Made by a program: the position numbers and the translations under genes. Positions 9,056-18,687 of a DNA stretch of 64,000 bases are shown here, piece by piece (positions within the stretch are counted from its first letter, which is position 1; each line of letters begins with the position of its first letter). Under the pieces are notes generated by a model, which made no database searches, was not told where the DNA came from, and saw nothing but the letters and a program-made list of their open reading frames with translations. Origin of the DNA: Vibrio gangliei (GTDB taxonomy: Bacteria; Pseudomonadota; Gammaproteobacteria; Enterobacterales; Vibrionaceae). The stretch covers positions 248,001-312,000 of the forward strand of contig NZ_AP021869.1 in assembly GCF_026001925.1 (NCBI RefSeq). The letters are read 5' to 3'.

Positions 9056-10063
9056 GTGAAGTATTTAGTGACTGGCGCTGCCGGATTTATTGGTAGTGCT
9101 GTGGTTGAGCGTTTAACTCAAATGGGACACTCAGTCGTCGGTGTGGATAATCTTAATGATTACTACGATGTGAACTTAAAGTTGGCGCGACTTGAGCGTA
9201 TTGAACATCCTCTTTTTGTTTTTGAAAAAATGGATATCGCAGATAGAGAAGGGATGGCTGAACTGTTCAAAGAAGAGCAGTTTGATAAGGTCATCCACTT
9301 AGCGGCCCAAGCTGGCGTTCGTTATTCTTTAGATAATCCTCTTGCCTATGCCGATAGCAATCTAGTAGGGCATCTTAATGTCTTAGAAGGTTGTCGCCAC
9401 AACAAGGTTAAACACCTCGTTTATGCATCTTCAAGTTCCGTTTACGGATTAAATGGCAAAGTGCCGTTTAGTACCGATGATTCAGTCGATCACCCTATTT
9501 CACTTTATGCCGCCACCAAGAAATCTAATGAGTTGATGGCGCATACCTACTCCCATTTATATAATGTGCCTACCACTGGATTGCGTTTCTTTACTGTTTA
9601 TGGCCCGTGGGGCAGACCAGATATGGCTCTTCTCAAGTTCACACACAAAATTGTGAATGGTGAGCCGATCGACATCTACAACAATGGTGATATGCAAAGA
9701 GACTTCACCTACATAGATGATATTGTCGAAGGCATTATCCGAATTCAAGATGTAGTCCCTGAATCAGATCCAAGCTGGACTGTTGAAGAAGGCTCTCCGG
9801 CGACCAGTTCTGCTCCATACCGTGTATACAATATTGGTAACGGCAAGCCTGTGAAGCTAATGGATTACATTAAAGCATTAGAAGAATCACTTGGCATCGA
9901 GGCTAAGAAAAACTTTATGCCGATGCAGCCTGGTGATGTTTATCAAACTTATGCCGATACCATAGCACTTTTTGAAGCTACCGGCTATCAACCAAAAGTG
10001 GATGTGAAGCAAGGTGTGGATGAGTTTGTGAAGTGGTTTAACCAGTTTTATCAAGGGAAATAA
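9056..10063 (+). CDS. UDP-glucuronate 4-epimerase family protein
   Basis: 335 residues, extended SDR with GAAGFIG (7-13), SSSSVYG, and catalytic Y151-x3-K155 in YAATKK. The segments [22 protein letters not shown] and [16 protein letters not shown] are characteristic of the GalE-like enzymes that interconvert UDP-glucuronate and UDP-galacturonate (LpsL/WbnF/Cap1J group). The start is GTG at 9056. It is the first gene after the JUMPStart element and overlaps rmlB by one base. It implies galacturonate in the glycan; the UDP-glucose dehydrogenase that would feed it is not in this window. Confidence 0.9.
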   Translation: MKYLVTGAAGFIGSAVVERLTQMGHSVVGVDNLNDYYDVNLKLARLERIEHPLFVFEKMDIADREGMAELFKEEQFDKVIHLAAQAGVRYSLDNPLAYADSNLVGHLNVLEGCRHNKVKHLVYASSSSVYGLNGKVPFSTDDSVDHPISLYAATKKSNELMAHTYSHLYNVPTTGLRFFTVYGPWGRPDMALLKFTHKIVNGEPIDIYNNGDMQRDFTYIDDIVEGIIRIQDVVPESDPSWTVEEGSPATSSAPYRVYNIGNGKPVKLMDYIKALEESLGIEAKKNFMPMQPGDVYQTYADTIALFEATGYQPKVDVKQGVDEFVKWFNQFYQGK

Positions 10064-11148
10064 TGAAGATTTTAGTGACTGGCGGCGCAGGCTTTATTGG
10101 CTCAGCAGTGATTCGCCATATTATTCAAAATACTCAAGATAGCGTGGTGAATGTTGATAAACTGACTTACGCGGGCAATCTTGAGTCCCTCGAACAAGTT
10201 GCAAGTAATGAGCGATATGCGTTTGAACATGTCGATATTTGTAATCGCGCTGAACTAGATAGAGTTTTTGCGAAATATCAACCAAATGCAGTGATGCATC
10301 TTGCTGCTGAATCTCATGTGGATCGTTCTATCACTGGTCCTGCTGCATTTATTGAAACCAATATTGTTGGTACATATACTTTATTAGAAGCCGCACGCGA
10401 ATATTGGAATGGTTTGGACTCTGACGTAAAAGAAGCATTTAGATTCCATCATATTTCTACAGATGAAGTGTATGGCGACTTGCCACACCCTGATGAGCAA
10501 GAAGGAGAGCTTCCTCTCTTTACGGAAGAAACCTCTTATTCACCAAGTAGCCCTTATTCAGCATCAAAAGCATCAAGTGATCATTTAGTTCGTGCGTGGC
10601 TTCGAACTTATGGTTTACCAACTATCGTGACCAATTGTTCAAACAACTATGGTCCATATCATTTCCCTGAAAAACTTATCCCATTAGTTATTCTTAACGC
10701 ACTAGAAGGAAAACCGCTACCTATCTATGGTGAAGGTGATCAAATCCGTGATTGGTTGTATGTCGAAGACCATGCCCGTGCGCTTTATAAGGTAGTAACA
10801 GAAGGTAAGGTTGGTGAAACTTATAATATCGGTGGCCATAATGAGAAGCAAAATATTGAAGTGGTCGAGACTATCTGTTCAATCCTAGATGAAATTCGTC
10901 CTAAAGCAACTCAATACGCTGAACAAATTACCTATGTCACAGATCGTCCAGGTCACGACCGCCGTTATGCAATTGATTCAACCAAGATGAAAAACGAATT
11001 AAATTGGATTCCAGAAGAAACATTTGAAACAGGTTTAAGAAAAACGGTTCAATGGTACTTAGATAATTCTCAGTGGTGTACACGCGTACAAGATGGCTCG
11101 TATCAGCGTGAGCGCTTAGGCACATTGGAAGTTGAGGGTAATCAGTAG
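10063..11148 (+). CDS. rmlB: dTDP-glucose 4,6-dehydratase
   Basis: 361 residues of classic RmlB/RfbB sequence: GGAGFIG (7-13), [25 protein letters not shown] with the catalytic TDE, Y165-x3-K169 (YSASK), [18 protein letters not shown] and [15 protein letters not shown]. It makes dTDP-4-keto-6-deoxyglucose from dTDP-glucose. It is followed at once by rmlA, but rmlC and rmlD are absent, so the 4-keto product is probably diverted to amination by the VioA-like enzyme at 13476 and not to rhamnose. Confidence 0.97.
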   Translation: MKILVTGGAGFIGSAVIRHIIQNTQDSVVNVDKLTYAGNLESLEQVASNERYAFEHVDICNRAELDRVFAKYQPNAVMHLAAESHVDRSITGPAAFIETNIVGTYTLLEAAREYWNGLDSDVKEAFRFHHISTDEVYGDLPHPDEQEGELPLFTEETSYSPSSPYSASKASSDHLVRAWLRTYGLPTIVTNCSNNYGPYHFPEKLIPLVILNALEGKPLPIYGEGDQIRDWLYVEDHARALYKVVTEGKVGETYNIGGHNEKQNIEVVETICSILDEIRPKATQYAEQITYVTDRPGHDRRYAIDSTKMKNELNWIPEETFETGLRKTVQWYLDNSQWCTRVQDGSYQRERLGTLEVEGNQ

Positions 11149-11149
11149 T

Positions 11150-12025
11150 ATGAAAGGGATTGTATTAGCGGGTGGGTCAGGTACTCGTCTTTATCCTATT
11201 ACGATGGGTGTATCAAAACAGCTGTTACCTGTCTACGACAAACCTATGATTTATTACCCGATTTCTATTTTAATGCTAGCGGGTATCCGTGAAATTTTAG
11301 TCATTACTACACCCGAAGATAAAAGTAGCTTTGAGCGCTTACTCGGCGATGGAAGCCAATTTGGAATTAAGCTCGAGTATGCAATTCAGCCATCCCCAGA
11401 TGGATTAGCTCAAGCCTTTATTATTGGTGAAGACTTCATTGGTGATGATAATGTTTGCTTGGTACTAGGAGATAATATCTTTTGGGGGCAAAGTCTTTCA
11501 CCAAAACTGAAACACGCTGTTGAGAATGCTGAGTCTGGTCATGGGGCGACCGTTTTTGGGTATCAAGTAAAAGATCCTGAGCGTTTTGGTGTTGTGGAGT
11601 TTGATGAGCAACATAGAGCGATTTCTATTGAAGAAAAACCCACTAACCCTAAAAGCCACTATGCGGTCACAGGTCTATATTTTTATGATAGCCGAGTGGT
11701 TGAACTCGCTAAACAAGTAAAACCAAGTGAACGTGGTGAACTTGAAATTACTACTTTAAATGAAATGTATTTAAAGCAAGGTAAACTAAATGTAGAAATG
11801 TTAGGGCGTGGTTACGCATGGCTAGACACAGGCACACACGAAAGTTTACTTGAAGCGGCTCAATTTGTAGAAACAATTGAAAAACGTCAAGGTTACAAAA
11901 TTGCCTGCTTAGAAGAAATTGCGTTTAACCAAGGTTGGTTAAGTCGCGCATCTCTTGAAGAACGAGCAAAATTAATGGCGAAAAATAGCTATGGTCAATA
12001 CCTATCAGAATTACTAAAAGCATAA
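11150..12025 (+). CDS. rmlA: Glucose-1-phosphate thymidylyltransferase
   Basis: 291 residues from ATG 11150. This start is one base after the rmlB stop, has GAGG at 11134-11137, and gives the normal family N-terminus [18 protein letters not shown]. Other family blocks are [28 protein letters not shown] and [20 protein letters not shown]. It forms dTDP-glucose from dTTP and glucose-1-phosphate, the first step of the dTDP-sugar branch. An upstream in-frame TTG (11132) is less likely because it adds residues not seen in the family. Confidence 0.97.
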   Translation: MKGIVLAGGSGTRLYPITMGVSKQLLPVYDKPMIYYPISILMLAGIREILVITTPEDKSSFERLLGDGSQFGIKLEYAIQPSPDGLAQAFIIGEDFIGDDNVCLVLGDNIFWGQSLSPKLKHAVENAESGHGATVFGYQVKDPERFGVVEFDEQHRAISIEEKPTNPKSHYAVTGLYFYDSRVVELAKQVKPSERGELEITTLNEMYLKQGKLNVEMLGRGYAWLDTGTHESLLEAAQFVETIEKRQGYKIACLEEIAFNQGWLSRASLEERAKLMAKNSYGQYLSELLKA

Positions 12026-12026
12026 G

Positions 12027-13472
12027 ATGTCTGATCTTCAAAAGAAAACCACATCCGGCTTAAAATGGAGTGCGATTGAGCGGCTAGCCACACAAGCTAT
12101 CCAGCTTATTATCATGTTGGTCTTAGCAAGGATGCTAGGGCCTCATGCCTTTGGTTTGATAGGTATGCTGGCGGTCTTTATTGCCGTGTGCCAAGTATTT
12201 GTTGATAGTGGTTTTAGCTCGGCGTTAATTCGTAAGACAGATCGAACAGAATCCGACTTTTCTACCGCGTTTTACTTCAATATTGCTGTATCTTTAGTGT
12301 GTTACGCAGCATTATTTATTGGTGCACCTTACATTGCAGATTTTTATCAGCAATCGGCGCTTATTGATTTAACGCGAGTGCTTGGCCTTACCGTCTTTAT
12401 AAATTCATTATCTTTGGTTCAAAGAGCGAAATTAACCATTGAAATGGATTTTAAAACCCAAGCAAAGGCTTCCCTAGCAAGTGTTGGTATTAGTTCATTT
12501 GTTGCTATCTTTTTAGCAACCAATGGCTACGGTGTATGGGCTCTCGTCGCTCAAACCCTAAGCATGGCAGCCTGTAATACATTAATCTTAAATGTTATTC
12601 ACCCTTGGTTACCTAAGCGCTCCTTTTCTATGGAATCATTTAGGAATTTATTTGGCTTCGGTTCTAAATTGTTGCTATCAGGCTTACTTGATACAATTTT
12701 CAAAAATATTTATCAAATAGTGATCGGTAAACAGTTCTCAGCCGTTGAAGTCGGGCAATTTACGCAAGCGAATCAATTATCTAGTATGCCTGCAATGACA
12801 ATGACCACCATTATTCAAAGGGTGACTTACCCTATGATGAGTCAATTGCAACATAGCGAAGATAAATTAGAAGCGGCCTATCTATTAACCTTAAGGTTAT
12901 CTGCGGTTGTGATCTTCCCCTTAATGTTTGGCCTAGCCGTGGTCGCTCAGCCACTTATCAATGTTGTATTAGGGGATAGCTGGCAGCAAGCAGCAGCTTT
13001 AGTGAGTATTTTATCCATTGGTTTTTTACTGTACCCCATTCATGCAATCAATTTGAATTTATTGCAAGTTAAGGGACGCTCTGATTTATTTTTAAAGTTA
13101 GAGATTATTAAAAAGATTATTACAACCATCATTTTAGTGCTCACTATCCCATTAGGTATAAAAGCCATATGTATAGGGATGATAATTCAGTCCTATTTAA
13201 GCTTATGGCTAAATACCTTTTATACCGGACGCTTAACCGCATTATCCCAAATGAAACAATGTAAAGCATTGGTGCCAATCTGGGCGTTAAGTGCCATCTG
13301 TTGCCTTCTGGGCTGGTGGGTAGCGAATCAAATAAATCCAAATCACGATATCATCACTATCGTAACCGTAGTGACAATAGCAATAGTCAGTTATGTACTG
13401 AGTATTCGATTACTACAACAAGATCTCTATCAACGTATTATTTCGGTAATTTTTCTCAAAAAGTTGGCTTAA
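12027..13472 (+). CDS. wzx: Lipid-linked oligosaccharide flippase (Wzx, MOP superfamily)
   Basis: 481 residues with about 12-14 hydrophobic segments across the length and an N-terminus typical of WzxC-type flippases (TSGLKWSAIERLATQAIQ, then LARMLGPHAFGLIGM). It should move undecaprenyl-pyrophosphate-linked repeat units across the inner membrane. It starts 1 bp after the rmlA stop. Its presence with a Wzy candidate (17416) shows that this operon uses the Wzx/Wzy pathway, unlike the ABC-exporter genes at the left edge of the window. Confidence 0.93.
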   Translation: MSDLQKKTTSGLKWSAIERLATQAIQLIIMLVLARMLGPHAFGLIGMLAVFIAVCQVFVDSGFSSALIRKTDRTESDFSTAFYFNIAVSLVCYAALFIGAPYIADFYQQSALIDLTRVLGLTVFINSLSLVQRAKLTIEMDFKTQAKASLASVGISSFVAIFLATNGYGVWALVAQTLSMAACNTLILNVIHPWLPKRSFSMESFRNLFGFGSKLLLSGLLDTIFKNIYQIVIGKQFSAVEVGQFTQANQLSSMPAMTMTTIIQRVTYPMMSQLQHSEDKLEAAYLLTLRLSAVVIFPLMFGLAVVAQPLINVVLGDSWQQAAALVSILSIGFLLYPIHAINLNLLQVKGRSDLFLKLEIIKKIITTIILVLTIPLGIKAICIGMIIQSYLSLWLNTFYTGRLTALSQMKQCKALVPIWALSAICCLLGWWVANQINPNHDIITIVTVVTIAIVSYVLSIRLLQQDLYQRIISVIFLKKLA

Positions 13473-13475
13473 AGC

Positions 13476-14564
13476 ATGGATAAAATAACGGTAACGTCTC
13501 CACTTCTTCCACCACTCAATGAATTAACCCCTTATCTGGAAGATATTTGGTCTAGGAAATGGCTAACAAATAGTGGTCATTATCATCAACTGTTAGAACA
13601 CGAGCTGTGTAAATACTTAGGGGTTCCATACATTAGTTTATTTTCTAATGGAACATTAGCCCTAATTACTGCTTTGCAAGCACTGGAGTTGGAAGGTGAA
13701 GTGATTACGACACCTTATAGTTTTGTCGCGACTGCGCACGCCATTAAGTGGGCGAACTTAACCCCAGTTTTTGTTGATATCGATCCAGACACATTTAATC
13801 TCGATCCGAAAAAGATTGAAGCGGCAATAACCGATAAAACCTGCGCAATCTTACCCGTACATGTATACGGAAATCCATGTGATGATGAAGCCATTCAAAC
13901 CATAGCTAAAAAACATAATCTAAAAGTTGTTTACGATGCTGCTCACGCCTTTGGTGTTAAGCAAAATAATAGCTCAATATTGAACATGGGTGAGTTATCG
14001 ATGCTGAGCTTTCATGCAACCAAAGCCTACTCAACCATTGAGGGAGGGGCGATTGTTTGCCATACCTTGGAAATGAAAGAAAAGTTAGATCGACTAAAGA
14101 ATTTTGGTTTTGAATCAGAAACGGAAATGTCTTTATGTGGAATGAATGCAAAACTCAATGAAGTCCAAGCAGCATTTGGGTTAGCAACATTGGGTCATAT
14201 AGATGCGGCAATTGATAAAAGAAAGAAAATTGCCAAATATTATGAAGAGAATCTTACACAAATTAAAGGCATTCGAGTACTTAAGCCTGAAAGTAATGTC
14301 GAACTCAATTATTCATACTTTCCTATCGTAATTGATGAAAAAGAGTATGGAAAATCACGAGATCAATTATTTAATGAATTAAAAGAGAATAATATTTTAG
14401 CAAGAAAGTACTTTTATCCATTAATTACAGACTTCAAGCCTTATCAAGATGTAATAGAAGAGTATCCTTTAGCGAAAAATGTTTCTAATACGGTAATATG
14501 TTTACCTATTCATAACGATCTTAAGACAAATGACTTAGAAAAAATCATGATGGTAATAAAATGA
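13476..14564 (+). CDS. DegT/DnrJ/EryC1 sugar aminotransferase, VioA-like
   Basis: 362 residues. PLP-dependent sugar aminotransferase: FSNGTLALITALQAL, TTPYSFVATAHAI, ILPVHVYGNPCD, VVYDAAHAFG, and K183 in SFHATKAYSTIEGG as the Schiff-base lysine. Several blocks read like VioA, which makes dTDP-4-amino-4,6-dideoxyglucose (Qui4N) from the RmlB product. The supply genes rmlA and rmlB lie just upstream, and no rmlC or isomerase is present, so Qui4N is the simplest product. It overlaps the next gene by 4 bp (ATGA). Confidence 0.9.
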   Translation: MDKITVTSPLLPPLNELTPYLEDIWSRKWLTNSGHYHQLLEHELCKYLGVPYISLFSNGTLALITALQALELEGEVITTPYSFVATAHAIKWANLTPVFVDIDPDTFNLDPKKIEAAITDKTCAILPVHVYGNPCDDEAIQTIAKKHNLKVVYDAAHAFGVKQNNSSILNMGELSMLSFHATKAYSTIEGGAIVCHTLEMKEKLDRLKNFGFESETEMSLCGMNAKLNEVQAAFGLATLGHIDAAIDKRKKIAKYYEENLTQIKGIRVLKPESNVELNYSYFPIVIDEKEYGKSRDQLFNELKENNILARKYFYPLITDFKPYQDVIEEYPLAKNVSNTVICLPIHNDLKTNDLEKIMMVIK

Positions 14565-15238
14565 TACCTGAAATTATAAATTCTTCTCATGGGCGTAATT
14601 TTAATAATTATTCAGGATCAATATTAAAAGATAGTGAAGTGCAAGATAACTGCATTATAGGTAATTTTAGTCGAGTATATGAATCAAAACTTAATAGAAA
14701 TGTACGAATAGATAGAAATAATTTTATTTTGCATTCTGAGTTGGGTGATTATACTTATACTGGTCAATTTAGCGTTATTATGCATTGTAAAATTGGTAAG
14801 TATTGTTCTATTTCTTGGGGCGTAACGATTGGTGCGGGTGAGCATGATTACAATAGAATAACTACTCATGATTTTTTATACAACCAAAGCTACGACATTA
14901 ATAATAATAAAGTTGCATATGACAGATTTGAACAACCACTTTCTATCGGTAATGATGTTTGGATTGGTACTAATGCAACCATTTGTCGAGGGGTGAGCAT
15001 TGGTGATGGTGCAGTTATTGGTGCTAATGCTGTTGTAACAAAAGATGTTCCTCCCTATTCTATCGTAGTAGGTAGCCCTGCAAAAGTAATTAAATATCGT
15101 TTTGATAATAGAATTATTGAATTGTTATTAGAATTAAAATGGTGGGATTTACCACCTAAAGTGATTAAAGATAATTTTGATATAATATCTTCATCAAATA
15201 TAGAAGATATTATAAATGAATTAAATTTGGAGAAATAA
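14561..15238 (+). CDS. Hexapeptide-repeat O/N-acetyltransferase
   Basis: 225 residues with the irregular isoleucine-rich hexapeptide pattern of a left-handed beta-helix (IGKYCSISWGVTIGAGEHDYNRITTHDF, then IGNDVWIGTNATICRGVSIGDGAVIGANAVVTKDVPPYSIVVGSPAKVI). This is the CatB/xenobiotic acyltransferase subgroup. Placed after the VioA-like transaminase, it could acetylate Qui4N or a hydroxyl of the repeat unit. It is not a sequence match to VioB as remembered, so the acceptor is inferred from context only. GC content drops sharply from this gene onward. Confidence 0.85.
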   Translation: MIPEIINSSHGRNFNNYSGSILKDSEVQDNCIIGNFSRVYESKLNRNVRIDRNNFILHSELGDYTYTGQFSVIMHCKIGKYCSISWGVTIGAGEHDYNRITTHDFLYNQSYDINNNKVAYDRFEQPLSIGNDVWIGTNATICRGVSIGDGAVIGANAVVTKDVPPYSIVVGSPAKVIKYRFDNRIIELLLELKWWDLPPKVIKDNFDIISSSNIEDIINELNLEK

Positions 15239-15239
15239 G

Positions 15240-16247
15240 ATGAATATACTTCTAACATCTGTAGGTCGTAGAGGTTACTTGGTTGATTACTTTAAAGAAA
15301 CATTTAAGAATGAAAGGAAAATATACACTAGTAATAGTGAGTTAACTTATACAATGAAACAATCAGATGGGTATTTAATTACCCCTTTGATCTATGAAAA
15401 TGATTATGTAGAAACCATTATTGATTTTTGTAAAAAAGAAAATATATCAGTAGTATTATCATTGTTTGATATAGATTTATTCGTGTTAGCTAAAAATGAA
15501 AATATTTTCCAAGAAAATAACATCACACTTATATTAGCTCCAGAACATTCAGTCGAAATATGCAATGATAAATGGTTAACATATGAATTTTTGAAAAGTA
15601 AAAACATTAAAACGCCAAAAACATATCTAGATGTAGATAGTGTATTAAATGAAATTTCAGATGGAAATTTATCTTTTCCTGTTATATTAAAACCTAGATG
15701 GGGAATGGCATCTATGGGGATATATATTGCAGATGATGAAAATGAACTTCGAGTATTTTATAATAAATCATATAAGGATATATTCAATTCTTATTTGAAA
15801 TATGAATCGGAGTTAACAAAAGAATCTCCAATATTAATACAAGAATTATTAATTGGAAAAGAATTTGGAGTGGATGTTGTTAATGATCTAAATAGTAACT
15901 ATGTTACTTGTTTTGCAAAAGAAAAAGTTAGAATGAGAGCGGGAGAAACAGATCTTGGTCTAACGGTTAATAATGGCCCTTTTGAATCAATAAGTAAACT
16001 TCTAGCTAATAGTATTAGCCATAAAGGAATTTTATCTGTCGATTGTTTTGATGTTGATGGTGATATCTATGTAACCGAAATGAATTGTAGAATTTCTGGG
16101 CATTACCCTATTAGTCATGCTGTTGGTTTTGATTTTACTAAACTATTAAAAGCATGGTTAGATGGAGAATCTGTATCATCTAATCTTCTTAAATTTGAAG
16201 AGAATATATACGTTTGTAAGGAACTTGCAATAAAAAGATTAAATTAG
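15240..16247 (+). CDS. ATP-grasp domain protein in polysaccharide operon
   Basis: 335 residues with an N-terminal pre-ATP-grasp domain (NILLTSVGRRGYLVDYF), a central ATP-grasp fold (DKWLTYEFLKSKNIKTPKTY, FPVILKPRWGMASMGI, LIQELLIGKEFGVDVV) and a late metal-binding DVDGDIYVTEMNCRISGHYP. It resembles the carbamoyl-phosphate-synthase-like ATP-grasp ligases. Such enzymes couple a carboxylate to an amine, so likely jobs are amidation or amino-acid attachment on GalA, or N-acylation of the amino sugar. It starts 1 bp after the acetyltransferase stop. The substrate is not known. Confidence 0.85.
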   Translation: MNILLTSVGRRGYLVDYFKETFKNERKIYTSNSELTYTMKQSDGYLITPLIYENDYVETIIDFCKKENISVVLSLFDIDLFVLAKNENIFQENNITLILAPEHSVEICNDKWLTYEFLKSKNIKTPKTYLDVDSVLNEISDGNLSFPVILKPRWGMASMGIYIADDENELRVFYNKSYKDIFNSYLKYESELTKESPILIQELLIGKEFGVDVVNDLNSNYVTCFAKEKVRMRAGETDLGLTVNNGPFESISKLLANSISHKGILSVDCFDVDGDIYVTEMNCRISGHYPISHAVGFDFTKLLKAWLDGESVSSNLLKFEENIYVCKELAIKRLN

Positions 16248-17345
16248 ATGAAAATATTACATATTAGTAGAGATGAAAAATTCATAGATAAAGCGATAGA
16301 AACATTCAAAAGCTTCGATGAAATAAATAATACATTTATCATTTTATCTAAGGGGTTGAAATATATATCTAATAAAGATGATGTTGTATTGTATAGCTTT
16401 CCAAAACTTATAAAAAGTTGTTTATTAGGAGAGTTTTATAAGTATGACGTTATTATTTTTCATGGTTTGACTACTGAACATAAAATAATATTAAGATTAT
16501 TACATAAAAGACATGGTCAAAAAATTGTCTGGATAGGGTTTGGTTTTGATTATTATAATTATAGTCAACAAAAAGTTATTACTGACAACTATGTTAATCC
16601 TTTGAATTCTAAGGGGAGATTGAGATTATTTTGTGTCAAATTCATAAAGAAAATAATTAACTTGGATGGTGCGCATTATAAAATAGACTATTTTTCGCCA
16701 GTTATTAAATCTGAATATTCTATATTTAAAAAATTAATGAAACTAGAGGCAAAATATATAGATTGGGACTATGGTTCTACATTCTCTACTTTAAATTCTT
16801 TAAAAAATAAAAAGATTTTTGGTGATGGGATTTTGTTAGGAAATAGTGCTACAGAGACAAATAATCATATATCAGCACTTAATTTAATCAAAGATATAGT
16901 TGGTGATAAGAAGATTATCATGCCATTATCCTATGGTAGTAATGATTATAAGGAGTGGTTAAAAAATGAAATTAAAAAATTTGATCTAAACTTCAATGTT
17001 ATTGATAGTTTCATGCCTATAGATGATTATTTTAATATGCTACTTAGTTGTCAGTATGTAGTGATGAATCATATACGCCAGCAGGCATTAGGCAATATTA
17101 TAGTAATGCTTTCATTAGGTGCAAAAGTTTTTCTGAAAAAAGATAATCCTCTATATTTTGAGCTTAAAAATTTAGGGTTTATTATTTATCTTATTGATGA
17201 TATTCAATATGACTCTTTTATGATTCCGTTATCAACAGAAGATATGACCAATAATCGTAAACTTGCCTATAGTTTATATAATGATGAGATAATAAAAGAA
17301 AAAACATTAAAATTCATTAAAGAGATAAAGCATGATTTAATATAA
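16248..17345 (+). CDS. WecF-like (GT56) 4-amino-4,6-dideoxyhexose glycosyltransferase
   Basis: 365 residues. The pattern ILLGNSATETNNHISAL, then IIMPLSYGSNDY, then VMNHIRQQALGNIIVMLSLGAKVFLKKDNPLYFELKNLG (about 272-310) is that of WecF, the enterobacterial common antigen transferase that uses dTDP-Fuc4NAc. Qui4N is the C4 epimer of Fuc4N, and the operon makes its dTDP form, so this enzyme probably transfers the (acylated) Qui4N residue. It abuts the ATP-grasp gene with no gap. Very AT-rich codon use. Confidence 0.85.
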   Translation: MKILHISRDEKFIDKAIETFKSFDEINNTFIILSKGLKYISNKDDVVLYSFPKLIKSCLLGEFYKYDVIIFHGLTTEHKIILRLLHKRHGQKIVWIGFGFDYYNYSQQKVITDNYVNPLNSKGRLRLFCVKFIKKIINLDGAHYKIDYFSPVIKSEYSIFKKLMKLEAKYIDWDYGSTFSTLNSLKNKKIFGDGILLGNSATETNNHISALNLIKDIVGDKKIIMPLSYGSNDYKEWLKNEIKKFDLNFNVIDSFMPIDDYFNMLLSCQYVVMNHIRQQALGNIIVMLSLGAKVFLKKDNPLYFELKNLGFIIYLIDDIQYDSFMIPLSTEDMTNNRKLAYSLYNDEIIKEKTLKFIKEIKHDLI

Positions 17346-17415
17346 TGAAATTTTTAATGTTTTTAATTGATTTTTCCTAAATAAATTTTTGGAGTTGTTA
17401 TATGGAGAAGCTAGT

Positions 17416-18687
17416 TTGAATTTTTTAGGATTAGATTCACCAAACAAAAAAATAGTTTTTTTTGTTTTTATTTTTTGTAATATTTTTTTAGGATTTATAT
17501 TTTTTAATAGATTAACTTTAGGTGGAGAACTATCCGAGTATATAGTTAATGAGCCATTTCTTTTGCTGCTTTCTGTATCTCTTGTGGTTTTTTCATTCTT
17601 ATTTGTCAGTAGTCTTCATAGAATTTGTTTTAGAATACATATACCTAAGATTAATATTGGTTCAGTTAACTATAAGTCTAATGTTTTAGATATTATCGCT
17701 CTTTTATTTTTAATAATAAGTTTTTTATTTTCAATAGTTTATGGTTATGGAAGGATAGGCTTTGATTCTGAATCTTCGCCTTTTTTTGTATTATATTTCA
17801 ATAAGTTTTTAGTTCCTATTTTAGTTGTCGAAATATATTTATTCTATAATTTTTCTTCAAAGAATAAAATATACTATTTGAATGTGGCCATCTTTTTAGC
17901 ATTATCCATATATAAAGGGTTTACTGGGCCCATTTTACATATAGGCTTTTTGTTTATTTATAGACTTTACTTTAATGGTAAGCTTAATATAAAAACATTG
18001 TTAGTTATATTTTTTCTTGCAATTTTAATGTCTCCCATAATTAGAATTTTGAAAAATATTATTATAAGAGGGCTATTATCTAGTGGTGATCTTGATTTTT
18101 TTGATAGTTTAAATCTTTTATATACAATAAGTAATGTAAATAACTTTTTTGATTTATATTTCATATATTTTGAACGAGTTATAGAACGATTTGAATCAGT
18201 GTCTATTACTTATTATATAATTGAAAATTCAAAGTTAATTAATGATTTGTATAATGCTCATCAGTTTCTTCCATTTTATTTATATCACTGGATACCTCAA
18301 ACAATTGAAAAGATTTTCTCACAGTACCCTATATTTGATATAACTCAAGATTATGTACAGAGGGAGATTGCATATCAAATATCTCCTCACTTTCAATGGC
18401 AAACTCATATAGGATATTTTGCCTGGATGTTTATTACACCATTGTTATGTGTTTTTTATTTTTTCTACACATTAATTTTAGTATTCTTAAGTACACAATT
18501 AACAAAAGTTCTTTCTCATAATAATTCGGCAACGGAACAGTTATCTTGGTATTTCACTATTTCTTATATTGTTCATGGTTGGTTTAATCAATATATATTA
18601 TATATCCAAGCATTAATGGTTTTTCTAATGATTATAATTTTCGCTAGCTTTATTATTAAGCCCTTTCGACGGAGTTCTATACGATGA
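17416..18687 (+). CDS. O-antigen polymerase candidate (Wzy), polytopic membrane protein
   Basis: About 423 residues, with roughly 10-12 hydrophobic helices and no conserved enzyme motif, as usual for Wzy. There is one per operon, next to Wzx and the glycosyltransferases. Long loops such as FQWQTHIGYFAWMF near the C-terminus fit a polymerase loop. Start choice: no in-frame ATG is available. TTG 17416 has a good GGAGAAG site at 17404-17410, whereas TTG 17389 and 17395 do not. An out-of-frame ATG at 17402 gives only six codons. It overlaps the next gene by 4 bp. Confidence 0.8.
   Translation: MNFLGLDSPNKKIVFFVFIFCNIFLGFIFFNRLTLGGELSEYIVNEPFLLLLSVSLVVFSFLFVSSLHRICFRIHIPKINIGSVNYKSNVLDIIALLFLIISFLFSIVYGYGRIGFDSESSPFFVLYFNKFLVPILVVEIYLFYNFSSKNKIYYLNVAIFLALSIYKGFTGPILHIGFLFIYRLYFNGKLNIKTLLVIFFLAILMSPIIRILKNIIIRGLLSSGDLDFFDSLNLLYTISNVNNFFDLYFIYFERVIERFESVSITYYIIENSKLINDLYNAHQFLPFYLYHWIPQTIEKIFSQYPIFDITQDYVQREIAYQISPHFQWQTHIGYFAWMFITPLLCVFYFFYTLILVFLSTQLTKVLSHNNSATEQLSWYFTISYIVHGWFNQYILYIQALMVFLMIIIFASFIIKPFRRSSIR

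Noticed and set aside
11132..11149. Longer rmlA from TTG 11132
   Set aside because: Adds six residues not found in the family; ATG 11150 gives the exact conserved N-terminus.
17402..17419. ATG with ribosome-like site as start of the Wzy candidate
   Set aside because: It is out of frame and stops after six codons; TTG 17416 in the correct frame uses the same site.
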